A DNA stretch of 64,000 nt, taken from assembly GCA_027422505.1 (NCBI GenBank), contig JAPQWV010000005.1, positions 12,529,501 through 12,593,500 on the forward strand. Direction: 5' to 3'. Made by a program: the position numbers and the translations under genes. Under the pieces are notes generated by a model. That model was not told where the DNA came from, did not search any database, and worked only from the letters and a program-made list of their open reading frames with translations. Source of the DNA: Craterostigma plantagineum (Eukaryota > Streptophyta > Magnoliopsida > Lamiales > Linderniaceae). Below are positions 35,151-46,114 of this stretch, in pieces (position 1 is the stretch's first letter; every line of letters begins with the position of its first letter).

Positions 35151-35340
35151 TGTCAAGACACGTGCAAGACAAGACGTGTAATACGGCTCTTCTAATGCTA
35201 CGAGGTGACCTTCTATGTCACCGATGTCAAGACAAGACACGTGCAAGACAAGACGTGTAAATCGGGCAAATGCCCTCGTAGCAAGGATTAGCCGAGGGCC
35301 CTACAAGACAAGACACGTGCAAGACAAGACGTGTATTAGG
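35151..35340 (+). repeat. G-box-containing minisatellite upstream of the LTR TATA box
   Basis: Three copies, spaced 76 to 79 bp, of a segment with gacacgtgcaagacaagac followed by gtgta. Each has CACGTG (35159, 35238, 35314) and an ACGTGT. The array lies 120 to 310 bp before the TATA box at 35463. CACGTG is the plant G-box bound by bZIP and bHLH factors; binding here is an inference. Confidence 0.75.
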
Positions 35341-35462
35341 GACCCTACAAGACAAGGCATGACAAGACATGACACGATTTTGTGAGGAATAGTGAACATT
35401 GGCGCATATGCCTCGGCAAGTCATGACACGGGCACAACATGCATAGATCCTACTTACTGGGC

Positions 35463-35469
35463 TATATAA
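35463..35469 (+). promoter_or_regulatory. TATA box of the solo LTR
   Basis: gctatataagctta, preceded by cctacttactggg. The same arrangement occurs in the 39269-42189 LTR on the minus strand (ctgagctttataagctc), so it is the conserved core promoter of these LTRs. Confidence 0.65.
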
Positions 35470-35844
35470 GCTTATCCCATGTTTTATGTGTTGTAGGTAC
35501 TAGCGAACACGGTACGTGATCGCCTAGCTGGCAAGGCTTTCTTTTGGAGCTTCCGAGCGACTTTTGGAAGGTGGTGTGTGCATGGATGACGACCTGTAAG
35601 GCCGGGCGCATAGGAGACTTTTGCTGCGAATGTTTGCGCTACCCGTGAAGTTAAGACATGAACGTAATTAGGAAGTTAATGTAATTCTTTTCTCGGGTAA
35701 ATATATTCTGTTGACATGTGTAGACGAACTCCTTTATGAAAAAGGAAAAATTTCATACGCACCTTTGTATCTCTTTTTAAGTTATCGCAACGTTAGGGAC
35801 GTAGGATGACGTTAGAAATGGTAGCGATGGCTAGGGTCGCTACA

Positions 35845-36487
35845 ATCATGAGCATATGTCTCGTCGTAGTCAATGCCTTCCTGTTGGTTGTAGCCCTTCG
35901 CCACAAGTCTTGCTTTATTCCGGATCACTTCTCCATCTTCATTCTTTTTGTTCTTAAACACCCATTTCGTCCCGATAATTGTTTTCCCATGCGGACGGGG
36001 TACTAATGTCCACACTTGGAGTCGCTCGAATTGGTTGATTTCGTCTTGCATTGTTATAATCCAATCCGGGTCTTTAAGTGCGTCAGCTAACTTAGTTGGC
36101 TCATTTTGGCTTAAGAAGCAACTGAATAGACTGTGTTGATGTCTTGTCCGTACTCCACTCGAAAGATCACCAATAATCTGATCAACCAGATGTGCTCGAG
36201 TTCACTTGCGCTCATGAGCTATAGCTGAAGTAGATGCCTCAGCCATTTGTGGACCGAGATTTCCAATAATCTCAGGTTGTTAAATATTTTGAGGTAGGTC
36301 TATTTCTGCACTTGAATTAAGAGATTCTGATGAGACTTCCTCAACAACCATGGTAGGTTCGTCAGTGTTCTGTGGTAATTCTGAATCGGGTGAGGTGGGG
36401 ACATATGAAGAGCTTGGTACATCGGCCTCATCGAGTGGGGGATCCACTAACGGTGTAGTAGTGATGATGTATGGCCGATATACGGGC
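35845..36487 (-). pseudogene. Copia-B RT N-terminal part and integrase-RT linker
   Basis: [20 protein letters not shown], then KTIIGTKWVFKNKKNEDG and [16 protein letters not shown], which match Copia-A RT. It is cut after YAH by the solo LTR. The linker at 36060-36487 is frameshifted and stop-ridden. Confidence 0.85.
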
Positions 36488-37936
36488 TCAAAGAGAGTCC
36501 AAGTCCTCTAACGCCAGTGTCATAGCTTCTTCTGACGTTGAATCCTTAGTAGTTGCCATCTTTTTTTGGTTTTGTGCCAAAACACCAGTACAGTCGTGTG
36601 CAGAAGCCATGTGATTAGGCACGGGTCCTGGACTGATGTGCCCAGAAGCCATGTCTGCCACTTCGTGAAAAGTGACATTGTAGCTTTCTTTGATATTGCG
36701 GTTGGACTTGATGTATACTCGGTACGCCTTTGAAGTAGAAGAATACCCGACGAAAAAGGCTTCGAATGCTTCTGGGTCGAACTTAGCATGTTGATCTCTT
36801 TCGTTCGACACAAAGCACTTGTACCCGAAGACCTTGAAGAATGAGATGTTGGGTACTCGCTTATTAATGATCTCGTACGGAGTCTTATCGAAGCGCTTGT
36901 GAACCATTGTCCTGTTCTGAGTGAAACAGCCGGTATTTACTGCTTCAGCCCAAAGGAAGTGTGGGAGGCTGGAATGAATCAGCATCGTACGTGCGGCTTC
37001 CACTAGAGTTCTGTTCTTCCTTTCGACTACCCCGTTCTGTTGAGGTGTCTTGGCGGCTAAGAATTGCTAACTAATCACAAGTTTTCGATAAAAATCACTG
37101 AGGTGTTTGTTATTAAATTCAGTGCCGTTGTCCGTTCGGATGACTTGGATAGTCTGTTGCAGTAAATTTTGAGTACAGTTCACAAAATTGATGATCAAGT
37201 CCCCTTTCTTATCCTTAGTTCGGAGGAACTTTGTGCAAGTGTAGCGAGATTAATCATCAACGATAACTAGCACGTACTTGCGTCCACTAATACTCTGTGT
37301 CTGCATCAGTCCACAGAGGTCCATATGTAGTAGTTCCAAAGGACGTGAAGTAGAAGCAACCAGTTTAATATGATGCGGCGCTCGCTTCATTTTTCCTAGT
37401 TGGCACGCCGAACATTGATGCTCTTTCTGTAGTATTATAGTTGGAAGACCGCGAACCAACTTTTTTGTTGAAAGACGTTGAAGAGCTTTAATGTTGAGAT
37501 GAGACATGCGTTGATGCCATAAGCTGTTCCTCTGAATTACAGTATGAGAGATGAGGCAGACAGCTGTCAAGGGCCGCACAGACGTCAGGTTGATCGTGTA
37601 AAGGTTTGATTTCCGAAATCCTTGGAGGAGTTCTTTGTCTTGACTGTCCAATATTCTGCACCGGTCAGCATAAAAGACCACCTGGAATCCTTTATCACAG
37701 AACTGGCCTATGCTGAAAAAGTTATGGCAGAGACTTTCGTCGTAGGAGACATCCTTTATTGTCAGATTTTCCAGAATTATATCTCCGAAGCCGAGAATCA
37801 GAGCTAAGTCGTTGTTCCCAAATCTGACTTTTCCATTTGGTCGGTCTTGGTAGTTGCTCAGCAGCTCTTGATTTCCCGTCATGTGTGTGGAGCAACCAGA
37901 GTCGAGGTACCACACATGATGGATCTGCACAAACAA
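36488..37936 (-). pseudogene. Copia-B protease and integrase
   Basis: The protease motif HHVWYLDSGCSTHMTGN is at about 37880-37930, then the pre-integrase zinc region (SLWHQRMSHLNIKAL, CSACQLGKMKRAPH) and the integrase core (DLCGLMQTQSISGRKYVLVI, IRTDNGTEFNN, TPQQNGVVERKNRTL). The C-terminal part reads FGYKCFVSNERDQHAKFDP. Stops at 37250 (after VIVDD) and 37067 interrupt one frame. Immediately upstream the gag-side frame ends GPIYKWVPKAL followed by TAA, and pol is in another frame after a TTTGTGCAG. Confidence 0.88.
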
Positions 37937-39263
37937 ATTAGAGAGCTTTAGGTACCCACTTGTAAATGGGTCCTCTCAGATTAGCAGATTTAGATGTTTG
38001 TTCAGATGTGATTCCTAAATTAGTGCTAGTAGGTGTAATACCCGTGAAATTTAAAACGGGATTATTGTAAAGATTAAAAAGTAGTTACCATAAAAGAAAT
38101 GAAATATAAGAATTTATTCTCTCAATAAAAATATTTTACCTAAGTGGGTTAGCTCAAAAGAATCAAAGCCCAATAATAAGTAAGTACTAAAATAATATGG
38201 CCCAAAAGTAAATTATTACCTAGGCCCAAACGATTTATGGATAGGAATAAAACATTTCTTAATAGCAAGGGAAGTACACGTGTAAACCTTATCACTTCCT
38301 TGTTAATCTAAAGTAAAGACAATCATTAGTAGTCACAAAGAGAAATCGAACGAAGGAAAGGTAGAGAAGTGAAATTTGGTTACTTAACCTCACGTAGTAG
38401 GTCACCAACTAATTTGTTGTCTACTAATCATTTCACAAACTAAGTTATGAAGATAAGATCAAGAACAAAAGTAAACAAAACAAAAGGAATTCGTCCAAAG
38501 CAAGATAACTACTTTAGTATTGAGTAATGCTTATTGTTACAAGTAAGGATGTTATGATTTGAAAGAAGAAAATACTTATTTACAATCGTTGGGATATAGT
38601 TTCAAAGACTTGAAGATGTAGGGAGAACTAAGAATTAGGGTTAAATATAATAGACTAATGAGGATTAGTTAATTAGGAAGGGATAAGAGCATAGGGAAAT
38701 TTGGTTAAGGGAATATATGTAGTAGTTTATCTACTAATTTGTTACTTACTAATCATCCACAAACTAAACTATCAAGAGAGGAAACCAAAAAGAATGATGA
38801 CATAAATAAGTTAATGAAATAAGGACAAGGTTAGCCAACCACTTCACTTGCTTATTACACGTTAGGAATGGGATAAGAACAAAACTTTCGAAATAAAAGC
38901 CATTAATGTTAAGTTACTTAAGGCTTAGGGAAAAGAAAATGAGATATAGATCGACTTTGCTTAATATAGTGGTAAACAAACGTCACCTCATGTCCTTATT
39001 ATATTATTTTCCAACCTAATGATATGACAATACCACGAAAACCCTCAATTTGGGTAAGAACAAAGAATTAAAATAAAATATCAGAGAAGCAAGGAGAATA
39101 TCATCAAGGAAGAAGGAGATTTCGACAACCTAAGTTCTTAACAAATCTATCTCAAACGTGAGCTAGGTAAACTATTTTATCTATTAACACGAAAATCCTA
39201 TGTATTTAATATGTTGAAGTAGTTATCATGCTTATATATTTAAACATGTTAAGTTCTGGGAGG

Positions 39264-39268
39264 TTATC
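39264..39268. repeat. Target-site duplication (ttatc) of solo LTR-F
   Basis: ttatc before the LTR is repeated exactly at 42190-42194 after it. Confidence 0.88.
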
Positions 39269-42189
39269 TGTGGCGCCCCGCCTTCCACCACTACTTTCTT
39301 AACTAGTCTACGCGATTAATGTCCTAATGACGAAATAGATCGTGCGAAATTTCATATAAAATTTTTTCCTTTTATAAAAAGGAATCGTAAAGTTGTCTAC
39401 AAAATCATCGTGGGTCCTATTTACATAGGAAAGCGCGCATGCGGGTCAAAATAAATCTATCTACTGGGCCTCCACGAGGTCGCATCCATGCACACACTTC
39501 CATCTCAAAAGCCCTCGGAAGCTTCAAAAGTTGGCCTCGCCGTGAAAATGATCACCTACCGTGATCGCGGGGTCCTACAACACATAAAACGTTGAATGAG
39601 CTTATAAAGCTCAGTAAGTGAAAACCATGCATGCAATGCACGTGACCTAAATAGCGAAGGCATTCGCGCCAATGCTATCTACTTCTCACATCCTTCTTGA
39701 CCTTTCATAACATATTTGGGCCCCTTCGGCTTTCAATCTTACTATGCACCATATAGAGCTCAAACCCCTAAGGGTATAATAAGTGGCAGTACACACACTG
39801 GGAGGCTAAACCCGAGTACTCCATCTATGCTTAACCCTATGGTGCCTTTTAATCCCAATGTGGTCCACACCGAGAGGCTAATAGTGCCTTTCAATCCCAG
39901 TGCAGTCCCATTGAGTGGCTAACCCGGACACACAAATTTCGTTTAACCCTAAGGCGCCTTTCCATCCCAATGCGGTCTGACACGCGGGCGCTTCTCACTG
40001 GTAGCTTAGAACGAGGTCGCCAACACTCGAGGTTCCCTCGGTGCCGCTCATTCCCTCGAGTCGCATCCTCCAGATTGCATCTCCCGCTACGGGGTATTTA
40101 CCTGCCTCTCGTGAATCAGGCAGTCGGCCTCGTGAATCGCCGTAATGTATTTCCCCTACCTCTCGTGAATCAGGTAATATTTGGCCTCGTGAATCGCCAT
40201 AGTAGCATAGAAGAGCCGTGACTCATCATTGAGTCGACACAAATGCCCATATCGGCAAATATACATCGCTCTCATGCGATCTTATACTCATGCACGCTCT
40301 TTTTCCTGACCCTTATACTAGTCGTGCGTGCATATGCTCATGTCATGAATACGCGTGTCATGTCATCATGTAAATAATTCACGTAAGATCACATAAATTC
40401 ATAGAAGCACATAACACATAATTTCATGCACATACAATTATGTGTTGTAGTTGCGATTTCCACTTACCTGGTATCCTTAGCTATATTTTACGGTAAATTG
40501 CTAACCTTCAAACCCTAAGTATAGAAACATATAAAATTAGGGTTTGTTAGTCTAAGTACAGTTTCACTAAAGTGGTTTAATTTGAAAACCCTAGTTTCGA
40601 TTTTATGAATTTCGAACTTATAACTTTAGAATTTAAAACAGTATATGTATAAAGATTTCGAGATATATCTCGAGATTAAAATCTCGAAATAGCATATACT
40701 AGAGTTTGAAATTGATTAAACGACACACAAGGATTTCGAGATGTATGTCGAAATCCTAAACAAGATTTCGAGATGGTGTTTAATTCTATATTAAGGATTA
40801 CGAAGTCGACATGTTTCGAGATTAATCAAACAATAATGTAAAAGATGTCGAGATATGTTTCGATATTTCAACAAAATTTCGAGGTTACACAATACATGAT
40901 CTCCAGATTTAATAACACATAATTTCGACATTGATTTCGATGTGTGTCTTTGATATTGTATGGAAAGACTTCGATATCAACATTTGAAGATAGATCTCGA
41001 CATTTGATTGCTCGACATTTTCTTATTTCGAGATTCTTCAACTCGCATTCATGTTGCGAAATTTCGAATCAACTTTCTCTTGAAAATTATAAATCTCGAG
41101 ACTCCACTATTTCGAGATCCAAAGATCTCGACATTCCTAAACTTTCATGAGCATTTCGAAATCATTCCTACCAAATTAACATAGCTTCGAGATTTATTAT
41201 CTGGAGAAATTATATCCCTACTTGAAACACCTTATCGATATTATCTAATCTAAACTTTCAATCAAAACCACGTTTTCCTTAAGAACCATGTAAGAACACC
41301 AAACACTACAAATATTTAGTATTTTTGCAGAATTTTCCAAGAACAGAATCACCTAAATTCATGTAACGTCATGATCTTCTAAGAACTATTCTAATCCCAG
41401 AAGTAGTACACCCTAATTCTTTAGTTCTCCTATTTTAAGGGTTAAAACATGTAACCAATCTTAAGTTATGAATTTACAAGGATGATATGGAATATTTCGA
41501 CTTACCAAGCTTGAGACCTATCACGGTTTGGAATTCCTTCACTTAGGCTTTCTCTCGTTCGCTTGTTCTTCTTTCTTAGGGTTCTTACCCAAAATGAGCT
41601 CATGTTTATCGAAAGGTTTTAGGTAGTCATTTAGGTCAACAAGAGTAGGGTTGATGGGACACATTGATGACGTGTTTTTTCCCTTGAGCCTAAGTAATTA
41701 TCATTATTAACACCTATCTCCAACACTTGGGCCTAAACAATCATGTAACATGGCCCAAATTATATTAATATCATTATTAAATGGTTTTGAGTTTCTTATC
41801 TCTACTTTTTTATTAAAAATTCCTTCTACCAAGAATTATATTCTTTCCTATCTTATATTTAGCGTGTTGAAATAAATAAGTGACGTTGATGTTAACTGTA
41901 GCAATACTTATCACCTTCCTAAGTTAGAATCCTTCATAGCACGTAATTAATTCATCTTTTTAAAATTTTCTAAATCCTACGTTCATCACTTAAGTCATAA
42001 TTCGTAACACACATAAGAATTACAACTCACACAGCATGAAATCATATAGACACATAAGTCATTTAAGAACATAAAAGTATGAAAGCATCATATCATCGAA
42101 AATATTAATTAATTCAATCAAGTTCTTAATTAAATATTTTCATCGCTACTTAATCGTAAATTCCGTAATTAGATTTTACGGGTATTACA
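39269..42189 (-). repeat. Solo LTR-F of a Tekay-like Gypsy element (2.9 kb)
   Basis: Plus-strand ends are tgtggcgccccgcc and acgggtattaca, so it is a minus-strand LTR with TG and CA termini. An exact TTATC duplication flanks it. Its inner end is almost the same as the Gypsy-1 LTR end (TGTGGCGCCCCGCC), and the block with cttataaagctcagtaag near 39600 is the shared core promoter. 39820-40200 contains repeated cctttnaatcccaatg and cctctcgtgaatcagg units. 40640-41180 is dense in TTTCGAGAT words. No coding sequence. Confidence 0.88.
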
Positions 42190-43179
42190 TTATCGAAGTA
42201 CTTAAGGGACATGAGTAGTGTTATGTGACTAAAGTGAGGTATGGACACTTACAACATATAAACTCGGTTATGTTTAATATATATTTTTCATAGTTAGACA
42301 TCTTGACGTTATTTCATTCATGTCTGGGAAGTTTTAGTGATTAGAATATATGCTTAGACTGCCAGGTTACTTTCGTGATGTATTCGTGAGGATTTAATTC
42401 CATATTCTCGAAAAATAGTTGAGTTAGTGTATATACCATTAGTTTCGGTGTTGGAACAAGATATTCATTTCAAGAGTCGATTTACTAGGTGCATGATCAC
42501 GTTCTCAGATTTAGGAAAGAGATTTTTATATAGATATACATCTTTCGCAATAATTATATGAAATTTCGAATAGGTTAGATATGGCTGAGTTTAAATTCTT
42601 CAGCTTTTGTTCAGAATTGGTCTTATGTGAGTTGAGAAGTTTTCCATATTAAAGTAAGTGTCAAAGGTTAGAGGTATAGTATAATTTTAGTGGTTTGGGT
42701 GGATGTGTAGGTACATGATTGATTTATGAGACGATAAAAAATAAAAGAGAGGGTTTTCAATCTCTGTAGGAATTCTTTTCGGCATCAGAGAGTTTTGATA
42801 TTTGTGTACTTTGATACGTAAGATTATTTCATGAGTTAAGATTTTTTTTTTAGCCATTGAGAAGTTTGGGTAATCTCATAATTTTTTGTCTATAAGTAGC
42901 TTTGGGGTCTGAGTCGTTAGTATAGTTATTGAATGTTGAGTGGTTTCCGTGAATTATTAAATGGTTATCCTATATATAATATAAAGTTTCCGATATTGAA
43001 TTGTTTAACGGTTGAAAGATTTCGTTTGGCATTTTAGGGTTTTTGGTATTTCTAGGGTTTTCAATATTTAGGGTTTGAGAAATTCTAGATTTACGTGATT
43101 TAGCATGTATACTTATGTGATAATATTTTCATGCTCAGAGGTTCGAAGTGTAGAGAATTTCCCAGATTTCTTGACTAAT

Positions 43180-44583
43180 TTTATCCTCCAAGTTACTCAT
43201 GAAGGAACCCAACGAGTTGTACAAGTAAGATTGGCTCTGCTCACTCATCAGTACGAACTGTTCTCAATGGAATATGATGAAATCATAAGCCAGATGTATG
43301 CTAGATTCATGGGAATCATCAACCAGATGTTATCTCTCGGAAAGAAGGTTCCCGACAGTGAACAAGTCAGGAAGATACTGGGATCACTTCCAAGAGAATG
43401 GAATGCCAAGGTTACTGCCATCTACGAAGCAAAGGATCTGGAAGCATTGAGCATCTTTGAATTGATTGGCTCTTTCATCTCTTACGAAATGATTCAACGC
43501 CAATGAATGAGAAGTCGCAGCACAAAAATCAGAAGTCTATTGCGTTCAGATCCAACCAAGAAGAATCTGATTCTGACGACGAAAAAGAAAGCCTGATGAA
43601 CGACCTAGCCATGCTTACAATGATATTCGAAAGATTCGAACAGAAAGGGAGATTCAAAGGGAACTCCAGCAAATTTCCATACAAAAACAAGGGAATCTCC
43701 ACATCCGGGAAGAAAGTTCAGAAATACTTCCGATGCAACAAACCAGGCCACTATGCACATGAATGCCCAACAATCAACGATGAGAAACCAAGGAAGCAGA
43801 AGGCCATAGTGACAGAATCTAACGACTCTGAAATGGAACAAAGCGAGGACAAGGATCACGCGTATATGGCTGGTGAGGATCAGATATCTCGTTCTTCCTC
43901 CATTGAGAAAATTCATATCCTAAACAGTTTATATAACAATGATTATGAAAGGGACTCATCTGTTTCTGATATAAAAGAAAGTAAGAAAGAATTGTGTGAA
44001 TTACTTCAAAAAGCAGAGAGCAAGTTTAAGTCACTAAATTCCTTAGATAAGGAACTGATAAAGCAACGAGATGGCCTAGCTAATGAAAAACATTAGGCTG
44101 ATCTAGAGATCATACGTTCGAAAGGAGAGTTAGTTACTGTTAAGAAAGAGGAATTCCATGTGACTGTGAAAAATTAGAAAAGAAAAACAGTGACTTATCT
44201 GGAGATATCATAGAACTCAGAAACTCCTTAGATAGAGAAAAACAAAAAGTTGATAGACTCCTTGAGGGTAAGCAAAACCTAGATATGCTGTTAAGTACTC
44301 CTAGGAACATTGGTAGGTCGGGATAGGTTATTCCACTGAAAGAAAGCATGCTAAACATTCTGTGCCTAAGCTTAATTGTTTCTGTTGTGGTAGAAATGGT
44401 CATTATGCATACAACTGTCCTTTAAAGAAAGTTGATAAAGCTAAGTATGTTTGGAGACCTAAGAAGTCACCTGTAAATGCCACTGTTGCATCTGATTGTA
44501 ATAGGAGATCACCGTCTATGCAGGGTGATATCTCATATGTTAACAGAAGTTACTTCCCCGCTAATATGTTAGGACCCAACTGA
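43180..44583 (+). pseudogene. Copia-C gag (N-terminally truncated) with two zinc knuckles
   Basis: The UBN2 gag part begins at QVTHEGTQRVVQVRLALLTH and runs through VRKILGSLPREWNAKVTAIY. A 1-base shift near 43503 leads to the linker and a degenerate knuckle, YFRCNKPGHYAHEC, whose first Cys is replaced by Tyr. A Lys/Glu-rich coiled coil follows at 43950-44270, with stops at 44094 and frameshifts near 44160. A second, intact knuckle CFCCGRNGHYAYNC is at 44383-44424. Two separated knuckles are usual in SIRE-type gag of this group. Confidence 0.82.
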
Positions 44584-44586
44584 AAT

Positions 44587-45235
44587 TTGGCACCTCAGAA
44601 GAGTAGCAAGAAAAACAGGTGGTATCTCGACAGCAGGTGCTCCCGCCACATGACTGGTGATATAGGTAATTTTCTGTCATTAAAGGCGGTTGATGGAGGA
44701 TACGTTTCGTACGCTAACGATGCAAAAGCCAAAATCGTGGGAGTTGGTACTGTCGGTAACAATTTAAATATCACTATAGATAACGTATGGTTTGTTAGGA
44801 ACTTAGAACATAATTTAATTAGCATTAGCCAACTATGTGATGATGGACATACCCTAGCCTTTGCTAAAGATAAGTGCTTTGTCAAAAAGGATGATGAGGT
44901 TGTGTTAGTGCATCTAGACATGGTAGTATCTACTGTATCACTCCTGATGATATTGCTAACCAGAACGTCAAGTGTCTAGCAATACGCAGGATATCACATG
45001 GTTATGGCACAGACGTTTGGGACACGCCAACATGGAACTGATGTCTCACATATCATGCAATGAATTGGTGAGAGGTATACCAAATATGAAAGCCACTAAG
45101 GACAGAATTTACAAAGCGTGCCAAATGGAGAAACAGACCAAGACGTCCTTTAAACCTAAGAATGTGATATCTACGACCAGACCACTGGAACTGCTACATC
45201 TTGACCTTTTGGTCCGGTACAGGTTATGTCATTGA
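44587..45235 (+). pseudogene. Copia-C protease and pre-integrase zinc domain
   Basis: The protease motif reads RWYLDSRCSRHMTGD. The catalytic Asp-Ser-Gly is changed to Asp-Ser-Arg (codons at 44629-44637), which should abolish activity. After a frame change near 44920 the pre-integrase part (TWLWHRRLGHANMELMSHI) follows. Its first zinc Cys is replaced, giving IYKACQMEKQTKTSF where C-x-x-C is expected. A frameshift at 45215 leads to integrase. Confidence 0.83.
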
Positions 45236-45994
45236 AAGGTAAACGATATGCCTTTGTTATCATAGATGACTATACTAGGTACGCATGTGTCTTATTTCTT
45301 GCGCACAAAAGTGCGGCTTTAGATAACCTTGCACCACTGATTAAGAAGCTAGAAAATGAGAAAGAGATGAAGGTCCGTAAGATTAGGTGTGATAACGGTC
45401 TAGAATTTGATGGTAAATCTTTTGCATTATTTTGTGATGCAAATGGTTATACTCATAATTTTTCAGACCCTATTACGCCTCAACAGAACGAAGTGCTCGA
45501 GAGGAAAAATAGAGTATTACAAGAAATGGCTAGGACTATGTTGAGCGAATATAATGCTCCAAAACATTTTTGGGCTGAAGCTGTTAGTACGGCTTGTTAT
45601 GTCTCGAATATGATTTTTTGCTTACACCGATTATTAAGAGAACTCCCTATGAATGGAATGATAAAACCCCTAACATAGGATATTTCCATGTATTTGGCTG
45701 CAAATGTTTTATTTGAATGATAGGGATAAGAGAGGAAAATTCTATTCCAAGGTAGATGAGGGGATCTTCCTAGGTTACAGCCTTCATTCCAAAGCTTTTC
45801 GAGTGTTTAATAATAGGAAGAAGTCAGTTCAAGAATCTGTGCATGTTACATTTGATGAGTTTCCTAACGCAGATGCTACTGAGGAATGTATAGTTGTGTC
45901 TCCTGCAGGTATACAGGTTACTGACAAAGAGGTGAATGAAATTTCATTGGAACTAGATACTGAGTCAGAGGAACCTGAGGCTTCAGACGAATAA
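45226..45994 (+). pseudogene. Copia-C integrase core and C-terminus
   Basis: The core shows KRYAFVIIDDYTRYACVLFL, IRCDNGLEFDGKSFALFCD and TPQQNEVLERKNRVLQEMAR, giving the D, D and E residues. The Gly of QNGVVER-type motifs is Glu here. A frameshift near 45680 leads to the C-terminal part (KVDEGIFLGYSLHSKAFRVF) and an acidic linker. A stop follows at 45992. Confidence 0.85.
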
Positions 45995-46114
45995 TAGCGC
46001 AGAACATTCAAACATGCCTCCAGCCATCCCACTGAACAAGTCATAGGGAATATCACTTCAGGGATCAAAACGAGAGCAACTGTATGAAATGATACTGCTA
46101 AGGAATCACATGAC

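Larger units (their letters stand above)
32116..35844 (+). repeat. Solo LTR of a Tekay-like Gypsy element (3.7 kb)
   Basis: Begins TGTAATACCCGAGTC and ends GGGTCGCTACA, and is flanked by a near-perfect 5-bp duplication inside Copia-B RT. The 5' end resembles the Gypsy-1 LTR (shared GAGTC and CCGGCCAAT blocks). The 3' part shares the TTTATGTGTTGTAGG block and the region around acggtacgtgatcg. No internal region or primer-binding site is present, so this is a recombination product. 33230-34680 is packed with TTCGCGAA words. 35150-35340 holds three repeats containing CACGTG. A TATA box, tatataa, lies at 35463-35469. No coding capacity. Confidence 0.87.
24711..38033 (-). mobile_element. Copia-B: old SIRE-type element remnant, no LTR left in the window
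   Basis: Minus-strand order from right to left is protease, integrase, RT, RNase H, a 3.9-kb spacer and the extra ORF, the same as in Copia-A. Gag and the 5' LTR are missing beyond 38033, where a Tekay-like LTR begins. The 3' end is displaced by Gypsy-1. A solo LTR splits RT at 32116. It carries many stops and is clearly older than Copia-A. Confidence 0.85.
38034..43180 (+). mobile_element. Partial Tekay-like LTR (LTR-E), invaded by a solo LTR
   Basis: Begins TGTAATACCCGTGAAATTT at 38034, the same terminus as Gypsy-2 and the 39269-42189 LTR but on the plus strand, and is preceded by gtagg. It runs to 39268, is interrupted by the solo LTR, and resumes at 42190. Its 3' end is not recognisable; sequence up to about 43180, where Copia-C gag starts, is AT-rich and noncoding. 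No second copy of gtagg next to a CA terminus was found, so the end is probably deleted. Confidence 0.6.
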
